Shown: positions 30,417-38,299 of the stretch, piece by piece
How positions within the stretch are numbered: the first letter of the stretch is position 1
Layout of the letters: the number at the start of each line of letters is the position of its first letter
Assembly (NCBI GenBank): GCA_937897615.1
Contig: CALCNO010000201.1
Location: forward strand, 124,001 to 188,000
Origin: an uncultured Anaerolineaceae bacterium
Lineage (GTDB): Bacteria > Chloroflexota > Anaerolineae > Anaerolineales > Anaerolineaceae
Direction of reading: 5' to 3'
DNA: 64,000 nucleotides
The notes under the pieces: model-generated
Database searches by the model: none
The model's input: the letters and a program-made list of their open reading frames with translations, nothing else
Told to the model about the DNA's origin: nothing
Made by a program: the position numbers and the translations under genes

Positions 30417-31838
30417 TTACTTTATTCCAGCAATCTTTATTCCGTCTTCAAGGATCGCTTTTACTTTGTCGCCATGCGTGGTTTCGCAGTATACCCGCAT
30501 GATGGGCTCGGTACCGGAAAAGCGGATGAGAAGCCAGCCGCCATCTTCAAGCGAAAATTTGAATCCATCCAGGGTATTAAGGCTGGTAACTTTGAGTCCG
30601 CCGATGGTAGACGGTTTAGCAGACAGGATGCGCTCTTCGCGCGCCTTGCGGTCACCTGAGAATGCGCTATCCACACGATCGTAGTAGTGGGGGCCTACCT
30701 TGGAGAATAACAACTCCAGGAGTTCAGAGGGCTTTTTCTTCAGCTTGACCATAAAGTCCAGCATGTATAGCCCTGCGAGAATGCCGTCGCGCTCAGGAAC
30801 ATTGCCGCGGAAAGCATAGCCACCGGATTCTTCGCCACCCATCATGGCGTTGGTCGCCAGCATCTTGGGGGCTACATACTTAAAACCCACGCCGGTTTCG
30901 TAAACGGGAATGTCGTAGAGTTTGCCGAGCTTTTCGAGCATACTGGTGGTGCTGAGTGTCTTTACGATTGGGCCGCGTTCCTTGCGGATTTCTAGCATGT
31001 AATAAGCCAGCAACGCAAACACCTGTAACTGATTGATGAACACGCCATTCTCGTCGCCAATGCCGGCGCGGTCAGCATCGCCGTCGGTGATCAGCAGTAC
31101 ATCGGCATGTTGCTCAACGGTTGTTCTCAAGCCCACATCGATGTTGGGCTGAATAGGCTCGGGGCGCTTCATTTCCGGGAAGATGGGATTGCGTTGGTTG
31201 TGAATCTCGATTACCTGTGTTTTTCCGCCTGCAAGAAGACGGGTAAACCAGCCTGCACCGTTGCCCCACATGGCATCAACCACGATTTTCAGCCCGGCAT
31301 TCTTGATCGGCTCCAGGTTGATCAGGTCGGCCAGGTGGGAGATGTAATTGATCGAGGCGTCAAAAATGACCGTTGTTCCTTGCCTGAGCGCCTCATCAAT
31401 CTTCACGCGCTTGATGTGCTCATCTGTGGGTGGGATTAGAGACTCAATGATCTTGAGGTCCTCTGGTGGAATGGCGCCGCCGTTCTCATCACGGACTTTG
31501 TATCCATTGTCGGTGGGTGGGTTGTGCGAAGCGGTAATGTTTACTGCACCGGCAGCGTGTTTATCTACCACCGCATAGGCGATCACTGGAGTGGGGGTAG
31601 CACCATCGGTGAGGTAGGCGTTAATGCCGTTGCCGTTCAACACTTCGCAGACGGTCCTGGCAAAGTACTCAGACAAAAAACGCTTGTCGTGGCCAACGAT
31701 GATCCACTGGCCTTTCTTGCCCTTTTGTAACAGATAATCGGAAAATCCCTGCGTGCAGCGACGCACATTTTCAAAGGTATAGTCTTCTGCAATTGAACCG
31801 CGCCAACCATCAGTGCCAAAAACGATCGAAGATTTCAT
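30417..31838 (-). CDS. Phosphoglucomutase/phosphomannomutase family protein
   Basis: 473 residues, alpha-D-phosphohexomutase fold. The phosphoserine loop is TASHNPPTDNGYK near residue 102, the metal loop DGDADRAGIGDENG lies near 253, the sugar-binding loop GGEESGGYAF near 333, and the C-terminal RFSGTEPIMRVYCE binds phosphate. It interconverts hexose 1- and 6-phosphates; GlcN, Glc or Man specificity is not decidable here. A TATAAT lies 26 bases upstream, with GGAG before the ATG. It is the first gene of the run with tatD and the polyprenyl synthase. Confidence 0.93.
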   Translation of the reverse strand: MKSSIVFGTDGWRGSIAEDYTFENVRRCTQGFSDYLLQKGKKGQWIIVGHDKRFLSEYFARTVCEVLNGNGINAYLTDGATPTPVIAYAVVDKHAAGAVNITASHNPPTDNGYKVRDENGGAIPPEDLKIIESLIPPTDEHIKRVKIDEALRQGTTVIFDASINYISHLADLINLEPIKNAGLKIVVDAMWGNGAGWFTRLLAGGKTQVIEIHNQRNPIFPEMKRPEPIQPNIDVGLRTTVEQHADVLLITDGDADRAGIGDENGVFINQLQVFALLAYYMLEIRKERGPIVKTLSTTSMLEKLGKLYDIPVYETGVGFKYVAPKMLATNAMMGGEESGGYAFRGNVPERDGILAGLYMLDFMVKLKKKPSELLELLFSKVGPHYYDRVDSAFSGDRKAREERILSAKPSTIGGLKVTSLNTLDGFKFSLEDGGWLLIRFSGTEPIMRVYCETTHGDKVKAILEDGIKIAGIK

Positions 31839-31921
31839 AATGGCTCCAAAAATTTTTCTTGATTATATCAGTTTTGATGTGCCCGCTCACTATGCGTGCT
31901 ATAATCACCGCGGGTACAAAT

Positions 31922-33076
31922 ATGGATAGAATTTATCTGGATTATGCTGCAACAGCCCCTGTTGATCAACGGGTGCTTGAGCACATGCTCAATTACTTTG
32001 CAGGCGATTTTGGCAACCCCTCGTCGCTTCACTTTTACGGACAAACAACGGAAGGTGCTTTAGCGCAGGCTCACAAGCAGTTCCTAACCTTGATGCGCGC
32101 TGAAGGCGAGGATGTTATTTTTACCTCTGGTGGAAGCGAGAGTGATAACCTGGCGCTCAGGGGCTGTGCTGCGAAGTTCAAGGGAAAAGGTGTGGCAAAG
32201 GTGCTCATCAGTCCGGTGGAGCACCCGGCCGTTGGCAATACTGCTGAATTGCTTGCGGCTCGTGGCGAGATCGCGCTTGAGAAATTAAAGGTAGATCAGT
32301 ACGGGCTCGTCAGTGAAGCAGAGTTATCCGCCGCTATCGACGCAGATACGCGATTAGTTTCGATCATCTGGGCCAATAATGAAATTGGAACGGTCAACGA
32401 TATTGCCGGACTGGGAAGAATTTGCCGTGAGCGAGGTGTCATTTTCCACACCGATGCGGTGCAGGCTACTGCGCATCTGACATTGGATTGGAGGCAGCTC
32501 AATTGCGATTTGCTTTCATTCGGCGCGCATAAATTCTATGGGCCGAAGGGGATTGGCGGCCTCGTCAAACGGAAAGGGATTTCGATTGTGCCGCAGATTA
32601 CGGGCGGCGGGCAGGAGAATGACCTGCGTGCTGGAACGCAGAATGTTCCCCTGATTATGGGAATGCGCCGAGCCTATGAAATTGTTTGCGAAGAGCGCGA
32701 GGTGACCGCCCGCTACCTAAGCCGCCTGCGGGATATGGCAACTGAAGGAGTGCTCTCTACAATTGATGGCGCATACCTGACCGGGCATCCCCAACAAAGA
32801 CTGCCCAACCATGCCAGTTTTGTTTTTGAGGGGGTAAACGGACAGGATCTGGTTGTGGGTCTGGACATGGCGGGGTATGCTGTTTCCTCTGGGTCGGCAT
32901 GCAAGGTGGGCAATCCTAAACCTTCACAGATTTTGCTGGCCATTGGCATTCCCGCAGACCTTGCCAGGGGAGCCTTGCGCGTAACGGTGGGACGGCACAC
33001 AACTGAAGCTCATATTCGATCATTTTTGACGGCTTTGCGGCCTCTTGTTGCACAATTACGGAAAAAGCAGCTATGA
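31922..33076 (+). CDS. Cysteine desulfurase, NifS/IscS family
   Basis: 384 residues from the ATG giving the family start MDRIYLDYAATAPVD; the longer frame upstream has no homology-like sequence. This PLP enzyme takes sulfur from cysteine. The PLP lysine is in SFGAHKFYGPKG, the substrate His region in IFHTDAVQA, and the catalytic Cys in SSGSACKVGNPKPS. mnmA overlaps its stop codon by four bases, so the likely job is supplying sulfur for tRNA 2-thiouridine, as for the YrvO-MnmA pair of Bacillus. A TATAAT at 31900-31905 lies close upstream. Confidence 0.93.
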   Translation: MDRIYLDYAATAPVDQRVLEHMLNYFAGDFGNPSSLHFYGQTTEGALAQAHKQFLTLMRAEGEDVIFTSGGSESDNLALRGCAAKFKGKGVAKVLISPVEHPAVGNTAELLAARGEIALEKLKVDQYGLVSEAELSAAIDADTRLVSIIWANNEIGTVNDIAGLGRICRERGVIFHTDAVQATAHLTLDWRQLNCDLLSFGAHKFYGPKGIGGLVKRKGISIVPQITGGGQENDLRAGTQNVPLIMGMRRAYEIVCEEREVTARYLSRLRDMATEGVLSTIDGAYLTGHPQQRLPNHASFVFEGVNGQDLVVGLDMAGYAVSSGSACKVGNPKPSQILLAIGIPADLARGALRVTVGRHTTEAHIRSFLTALRPLVAQLRKKQL

Positions 33077-34161
33077 CCGGCTCGGCTCGAGTAACTGTGG
33101 CAATGAGCGGCGGTGTGGACAGCTCTGTAGCGGCGGCTTTGCTGGTGGAGCAAGGGTACCAGGTCACCGGCATGATGTTAAAGTTATGGGCTTCCGACTG
33201 CGATCAGGCTGAAAATGCCTGCTGCACACCCGATTCGATAGCACAGGCCCGCGAAGTGGCAGCAATGCTCAGTATTCCATTTTATGTAATAGATGCCAAA
33301 GACGATTTTAAAAGGCTAATTGTTGATCGTTTTGTAGCCGACAATTTTAACGGGCTGACGCCGAACCCGTGTTACTGGTGCAACCGCCTGATCAAGTGGG
33401 GGCTTCTCCTGGATAAGGTTACCGCGCTGGGGGCCGATTTTCTGGCAACCGGACATTATGCGCGTATACAAAAAGACGCCGGTGGTGTTTTTCACCTATT
33501 GAAAGGGAGCGATCCCCAAAAAGATCAATCCTATGCGCTTTCTGGCCTTTCTCAGATGCAGCTTGGCCACGCCTTGCTGCCTTTAGGTGGGATGACAAAA
33601 CAGCAGGTGAGGGAAATTGCCGCCCAAAAAAAACTCCCCGTTGCGGCAAAACCGGATTCGCAGGACTTATGTTTCATTGGGATTAACGGGTATCGCGCAT
33701 TCCTGTCTGGTTTTCAGACAGAGGAAGCTGCTTCTGGAAATATTGTTGATAAAACCGGAAATGTGATTGGGCAGCATGAAGGCATCCAGAATTACACCAT
33801 TGGCCAGCGTAAGGGATTGGGAGCCGGTAATGCTGAGCCAGTGTATGTGGTGGCAAAGAATGCTGCCAAGAATGAGATCGTAATTGGATCGGCGCGCGAC
33901 CTGTTATTTGATATGATTATCGTGATCAATATGCACTGGCTTTCCCAGCCACTTGTGGCAGCGGAAAGATTTGAGGTTAAAATCCGCTACAAATCAACCC
34001 TGCATTCAGCCAGACTGGTAACTTCGAATGCTGAAACTACCCGGATAAAGCTGGATGCCCCTGTGCGAGATGCAACACCCGGACAGATACTTGTGATCTA
34101 CCGGAGTGATGAAGTAATTGGCAGTGGCGAGATTCAATCTGCAGAAATGGAGGGGAAGTGA
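33073..34161 (+). CDS. mnmA: tRNA-specific 2-thiouridylase MnmA
   Basis: 362 residues. MnmA activates U34 of tRNA-Lys, Glu and Gln with ATP and inserts sulfur. The PP-loop is AMSGGVDSSVAAALL near residue 10; the two catalytic cysteines are in TPNPCYWCNRLIKW (the CNR Cys) and PDSQDLCFIG. The late domain shows YTIGQRKGLG. It overlaps the cysteine desulfurase gene upstream and the small membrane protein gene downstream by four bases each. Confidence 0.96.
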   Translation: MTGSARVTVAMSGGVDSSVAAALLVEQGYQVTGMMLKLWASDCDQAENACCTPDSIAQAREVAAMLSIPFYVIDAKDDFKRLIVDRFVADNFNGLTPNPCYWCNRLIKWGLLLDKVTALGADFLATGHYARIQKDAGGVFHLLKGSDPQKDQSYALSGLSQMQLGHALLPLGGMTKQQVREIAAQKKLPVAAKPDSQDLCFIGINGYRAFLSGFQTEEAASGNIVDKTGNVIGQHEGIQNYTIGQRKGLGAGNAEPVYVVAKNAAKNEIVIGSARDLLFDMIIVINMHWLSQPLVAAERFEVKIRYKSTLHSARLVTSNAETTRIKLDAPVRDATPGQILVIYRSDEVIGSGEIQSAEMEGK

Positions 34162-34451
34162 CACTGGCGGCTTTTATTTTGGGGACGATCATTGCCTTGA
34201 TCATTGGCTGTGCTTTTCACTTTTGGAAAGGCGGCGGGCTAAAGTGGTTGCTCATCTTTAATGTGTTTGCCGTTGTGGGCTTTTGGATGGGGCATATCAT
34301 TGGCCGGTTGATGAACATTAAGTTTTTGATGCTTGGCCCTACTTACCTGGGGATTGCGCTCATTACCTGTTTGGTAGTGCTGTTTGGCGGGTATTGGCTT
34401 TCAATGGCGTCGGTGGAATCCCGAACTGAAGATCAGAATACAAAGAGGTAA
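34158..34451 (+). CDS. Small membrane protein of unknown function
   Basis: 97 residues from a GTG overlapping the mnmA stop by four bases. Three hydrophobic segments (about residues 2-20, 29-48 and 56-78) and a charged tail. I do not recognise the family. The tight coupling on both sides, mnmA before and trmI two bases after, shows it belongs to this operon. Confidence 0.75.
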   Translation: MTLAAFILGTIIALIIGCAFHFWKGGGLKWLLIFNVFAVVGFWMGHIIGRLMNIKFLMLGPTYLGIALITCLVVLFGGYWLSMASVESRTEDQNTKR

Positions 34452-34452
34452 T

Positions 34453-35355
34453 TTGAGCGAAACTCCTTCTGCAAGTCTGGCAAATTGTGGCGATCTTGTG
34501 CAACTGGTTGGTTTGCGCCATAAGTCATTTATTTTCACATTGGAGGCCGGCAAAGAGCAGCATACGCACCGTGGGATGCTGCGGCATGACGATTTGATCG
34601 GTAAACCCTGGGGCAGCCAGGTGTTCAGCCACAACGGCAGTCCGTTTTTCCTGTTGCAGCCATCGCTGCCGGACGTTCTCAAGAATACCAAACGCGCCAC
34701 CCAGATCATGTACCCCAAAGAAATTGGTTTTATCTTGGTGCAGATGGGCTTAACGCCGGGCAAACGGGTCATTGAGGCGGGCACTGGCAGCGGGTCATTC
34801 ACTACTGCCCTGGCTTATTTTCTTGGTGCCACCGGGCAGGTTTATTCCTACGAGATTAAGGCCGAAACGCAAGAGGTTGCAAAGAAGTCGATTGCAAATT
34901 TAGGGTTATCCGATCGCGTTCAGTTCAAAGTCAAGGATATTTCCCAGGGATTTGACGAAACGGACGTTGACGCGGTTTTCCTGGATGTTGCCAACGCCTA
35001 CGACTTTCTTCACATTGTAAAGAAGGCGCTCAAGGCAGGCGGTTATTTTGGATGTATTCTGCCTACCACCAATCAGGTGATCAAATTGCTCACAGCACTG
35101 CACCGCAATGAATTTGCTTTTATTGATGTTTGTGACGTTTCACTTAAATACTATAAAGCTGAACCTCTGCGCTTCCGCCCCACAGACCGCATGATTGCTC
35201 ATACAGGCTATTTGATTTTTGCGCGTTCCGTTACAGTTGATAAAACTGCTGCCGATGAAGGGCTTTTGAAGGAGATTGGCCTTTCTTTAACTGGGGACAC
35301 GGACGCTCAATCCAGTAATACGGATTTTGACAGCGAGAGCGAGATTCTGGATTGA
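34453..35355 (+). CDS. trmI: tRNA (adenine-58-N1)-methyltransferase
   Basis: 300 residues from a TTG with AGAGG at good spacing; the open frame extends upstream through the previous gene but that part looks like a shadow. The N-terminal beta domain (VGLRHKSFIFTLEAGKEQHTHRGML) precedes the SAM-binding motif VIEAGTGSGSFTTALAYFLG and the catalytic AVFLDVANAYDFL. In the TrmI family the usual motif is DxPxPW; here it is DVANAYDF, a Chloroflexota-like variation. It makes m1A58 in the tRNA T loop as a tetramer. Confidence 0.9.
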   Translation: MSETPSASLANCGDLVQLVGLRHKSFIFTLEAGKEQHTHRGMLRHDDLIGKPWGSQVFSHNGSPFFLLQPSLPDVLKNTKRATQIMYPKEIGFILVQMGLTPGKRVIEAGTGSGSFTTALAYFLGATGQVYSYEIKAETQEVAKKSIANLGLSDRVQFKVKDISQGFDETDVDAVFLDVANAYDFLHIVKKALKAGGYFGCILPTTNQVIKLLTALHRNEFAFIDVCDVSLKYYKAEPLRFRPTDRMIAHTGYLIFARSVTVDKTAADEGLLKEIGLSLTGDTDAQSSNTDFDSESEILD

Positions 35356-35918
35356 TGGATCCAGCCGTTTTGGCAGGCAAACTGCTGCATGATTTGCCGC
35401 AGGCAGAGGGGTGCGACCCTGCCATGCCGTGTGCAGCGATACTAGTTCCTCTTGTGCAAGAGGGTGGGGAGTGGTGCTTGCTTTTCACCAGGCGCTCGGG
35501 CAATGTGGCCACCCATCAGAATGAAGTTTCCTTTCCGGGTGGCTCTTTTGAACCGGCGGATGGCAACTTGCTCAAAACCGCTTTACGGGAAGCACGGGAA
35601 GAGATTGGCGTTGATGATGCAGACATTTCTGTGATTGGTGCTTTACCAGCCACGTATACTGTGACACAGTTCAAGGTGTACCCTTTTGTGGGGGTGCTCA
35701 ACTGGCCTTTGCGGCTAATTCTCAATGCCGGGGAGGTTGAGTCTGTTTTTATCATCCCCGTCAATTGGCTTATGGACGAGCAAAATTATTATGAGGCTGA
35801 TTTCTTTTCCGAAAAGTTTGGCATACGTAAGGTAATTCACTATAAGGAATTCAAAGGGGAACATCTTTGGGGTTATACGGCGCGTGTTACCCAGCAATTG
35901 CTCGAACTGGTTAAATAA
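35355..35918 (+). CDS. NUDIX hydrolase, CoA pyrophosphatase type
   Basis: 187 residues from the ATG that overlaps the trmI stop by one base. The nudix box GGSFEPADGNLLKTALREAREEIG carries the metal-binding REAREE. Directly before it is LLFTRRSGNVATHQNEVSFPGG, the extra signature of CoA pyrophosphatases (NudL/Nudt7), which cleave CoA to phosphopantetheine and 3',5'-ADP. It is the last gene of the desulfurase-mnmA operon. Confidence 0.93.
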   Translation: MDPAVLAGKLLHDLPQAEGCDPAMPCAAILVPLVQEGGEWCLLFTRRSGNVATHQNEVSFPGGSFEPADGNLLKTALREAREEIGVDDADISVIGALPATYTVTQFKVYPFVGVLNWPLRLILNAGEVESVFIIPVNWLMDEQNYYEADFFSEKFGIRKVIHYKEFKGEHLWGYTARVTQQLLELVK

Positions 35919-35951
35919 AAACAGGCAATGGAAAACTCCATTGCCTGTTTT
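35917..35951. terminator. Bidirectional terminator between nudix gene and rplY
   Basis: A perfect stem AAACAGGCAATGGA with TCCATTGCCTGTTT around loop AAAC, with A and T runs on both sides, starts at the nudix stop codon and ends before the rplY stop codon. Confidence 0.92.
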
Positions 35952-35963
35952 GTAAATCCAGAA

Positions 35964-36611
35964 TTATTCTGGAACTTCTTCTTCTTTCTTGCCTTTTTCG
36001 ATAACCTCGGGTTCGGCGGCGCCTTCTTCTGCAGGAGCTTCTGGTTCAGCTTCCTCAGCGGCCGGGGCAGCGGCCATAACGATCATTTCTTCGGCAGCAT
36101 CCAGGATATGAACGCCAGCAGGAACAGCCAAATCTTTCACGTAAACCGAATTACCGATCTCTTTTAGTTGAGCAAGATCAACGGTAAAGCGTTCCGGCAG
36201 GTCTTTTGGCAGCGCTTCAACTTCTACCTTGGTCATGCCTTCGACGATTACGGCGCTGAAGTCCTTCACCGCGGGTGCAACGTTGATAAATTCGATGCCG
36301 ACATCTGCACGAATCTTTTCGGTCTGCGAAACGGCCTGAAAATCGATGTGAATGTAACGATTTTTGAGGTAATCTTTCTGTTTTTCGCGTACCAGAGTGG
36401 AGTATTCCACGCCTTCCAGGTTGATCTGGATGATACTGGAGGATGTGACTGAGTTGAGGATGTGGGTGGATTCTTTTTGATCCATGACGATGGCAATTGG
36501 TTCCACCTTGTGCCCGTAGATAACGCCTGGCAATTTGCCCTCGCGCCGCAGGGTTCCAACTTGCTTGCCCTTCACTGTTCTTTTTGTTGCATTAATTACG
36601 ATCTTTTCCAT
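35964..36611 (-). CDS. rplY: Ribosomal protein bL25, general stress (CTC) form
   Basis: 215 residues. The N-terminal domain (MEKIVINATKRTVKGKQVGTLRREGKLPGVIYG) binds 5S rRNA; the TL5/CTC-type C-terminal beta domain follows. The last 40 residues are rich in Glu, Ala and Pro and end in a mixed charged tail (KGKKEEEVPE). It has its own promoter and a leader of about 75 bases with two hairpins. It is a single gene. Confidence 0.95.
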   Translation of the reverse strand: MEKIVINATKRTVKGKQVGTLRREGKLPGVIYGHKVEPIAIVMDQKESTHILNSVTSSSIIQINLEGVEYSTLVREKQKDYLKNRYIHIDFQAVSQTEKIRADVGIEFINVAPAVKDFSAVIVEGMTKVEVEALPKDLPERFTVDLAQLKEIGNSVYVKDLAVPAGVHILDAAEEMIVMAAAPAAEEAEPEAPAEEGAAEPEVIEKGKKEEEVPE

Positions 36612-36653
36612 TTTGTGTCCTTCGAGTGCCTCTCACCTTTTCCCGGTTACCTT

Positions 36654-36685
36654 CACTCTAGAGTGGATTTTCCACCTTACGGTGG
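36654..36685 (-). promoter_or_regulatory. Two hairpins in the rplY leader
   Basis: The predicted leader contains CCACC-GTAA-GGTGG (36672-36685) right after the start site, then the perfect palindrome CACTCTAGAGTG (36654-36665). Leaders of r-protein genes often bind the protein or a factor; whether this one does is unknown. Confidence 0.6.
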
Positions 36686-36694
36686 CAAGCTATG

Positions 36695-36723
36695 ATTTTA
36701 TGCCGGAAGACGCGAACCGTCAA
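36695..36723 (-). promoter_or_regulatory. Promoter of rplY
   Basis: On the minus strand TTGACG (36718-36723), a 17-base spacer and TAAAAT (36695-36700). The expected start site is near 36688, giving a leader of about 77 bases. Confidence 0.8.
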
Positions 36724-36746
36724 GGAAAAGTACAGGCATGCCTTGG

Positions 36747-38240
36747 CTAAACCCATTCAAAGGTTCGGCTAACAGCTTTTTTCCATTTTTGATAGAGGGC
36801 GCTGCGGGTCTGTTCGCTCATGTTGGGGGTCCACTCCTTTTCTTTTCCCCAATTAACCAGCAGTTCATCAGTTGATCTCCAGAATGAAGTAGCAAGGCCG
36901 GCTGCGTATGCTGCGCCGAGGGCGGTGGTTTCCGTTACCCGGGGCCGAACAACCGGAACGTTGAGAATATCGGATTGAAATTGCATCAAAAGATCGTTGA
37001 CTACCATGCCGCCGTCAACCTTGAGCGAGGTCAGCTTAACCCCGGAATCGAGTTCCATGGCGTCGATGACTTCCCGCGTTTGAAAAGCAGTAGCCTCAAG
37101 TGCGGCTCTGGCCAGATGCCCTTTATTGATGAAACGGGTAAGCCCCACAATCACACCGCGCGCATCTGATTTCCAATAAGGAGCGTAGAGACCGGAAAAC
37201 GCCGGTACGATGTAAATATCGCCGTTATCAGGCACAGTACGTGCCAATGGCTCAATGTCATAGGAATGGTCAATGAATTGCAGGTTATCGCGCAACCATT
37301 GCACAAGCGCACCGGCAATGGCCACCGAACCTTCAAGGCAATAGACTGCCGGGCTGTTTCCCAGCCGATACCCTGCGGTGGTGAGTAGGCCGTTTCGGCT
37401 GATTACTGGCTGTGTACCGGTATTCATCAGCAAAAAGCAGCCGGTTCCATAAGTGTTCTTGGCCTCCCCTTGTTTATAACAACCCTGGCCGAAGAGAGCA
37501 GCCTGCTGATCGCCTAAATCTCCGGCAATGGGAACGTTTTTGAGTACTGCCTGGGTAAAGCCGTAGATTTCAGAGCTGGAGGCGATCCTGGGCAAAAGGC
37601 CGGCGGGAATGTGCATTGCTTTGAGCAATTCCTCATCCCAGTTAAGGGTTTGCAGGTTCATCAAAAGAGTGCGAGAGGCATTGGAAATATCCGTGACGTG
37701 AACCCCATTGCGCACGCCGCCGGTTAAGTTCCAGATAATCCATGTATCCATGTTGCCAAAAAGCACACGCCCCTTTTCAATATCCTTCTTTATGCCGGGG
37801 CTATTTTCAATGAGCCATTGAATTTTCGGCCCGGAAAAGTAAGTCGCCAGAGGGAGGCCCGTCTTTTCGCGGAAGCGGTCAAGGCCGCCATCGGCAGATA
37901 AACGCTCGCAAATTTGATGGGTACGGGTATCTTGCCAGACTATGGCATTACTGTAAGGGATGCCGGTCTCTTTGTTCCATAAAAGCGTGGTTTCGCGCTG
38001 GTTGGTGATCCCGATGGCGGTAATGTCTTCAGATTTGAGGCCAGATTTGCGCATAGCATTGGCAATCACCTCCTGCGTGTTTGCCCAGATTTCCAGTGCG
38101 TCGTGTTCAACCAATCCAGCGGATGGGTAAATCTGGCGGTGTTCCTTTTGGTCACTGGCAACAATATTGGCGTTCTGATCAAACACGATGAAGCGCGTGC
38201 TGGTGGTGCCCTGGTCAATTGCTCCGATGAAATTTGCCAT
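36747..38240 (-). CDS. glpK: Glycerol kinase
   Basis: 497 residues from the ATG after AGGAGG; the longer frame adds eight residues without family likeness. It phosphorylates glycerol to sn-glycerol 3-phosphate. FGGY-kinase features: GAIDQGTTSTRFIVFD at the start, GITNQRETTLLW, ATYFSGPKIQWL, and the C-terminal LKVDGGMVVNDLLMQFQSDIL with VTETTALGAAYAAG. glpD, which oxidises the product, is 8 kb away at 46330. No glpF is seen. Confidence 0.97.
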   Translation of the reverse strand: MANFIGAIDQGTTSTRFIVFDQNANIVASDQKEHRQIYPSAGLVEHDALEIWANTQEVIANAMRKSGLKSEDITAIGITNQRETTLLWNKETGIPYSNAIVWQDTRTHQICERLSADGGLDRFREKTGLPLATYFSGPKIQWLIENSPGIKKDIEKGRVLFGNMDTWIIWNLTGGVRNGVHVTDISNASRTLLMNLQTLNWDEELLKAMHIPAGLLPRIASSSEIYGFTQAVLKNVPIAGDLGDQQAALFGQGCYKQGEAKNTYGTGCFLLMNTGTQPVISRNGLLTTAGYRLGNSPAVYCLEGSVAIAGALVQWLRDNLQFIDHSYDIEPLARTVPDNGDIYIVPAFSGLYAPYWKSDARGVIVGLTRFINKGHLARAALEATAFQTREVIDAMELDSGVKLTSLKVDGGMVVNDLLMQFQSDILNVPVVRPRVTETTALGAAYAAGLATSFWRSTDELLVNWGKEKEWTPNMSEQTRSALYQKWKKAVSRTFEWV

Positions 38241-38299
38241 ATTCCTCCTAACCTGAAGATTCATGTAAGATTATACAATAACGATTTTTACGAGGATAT

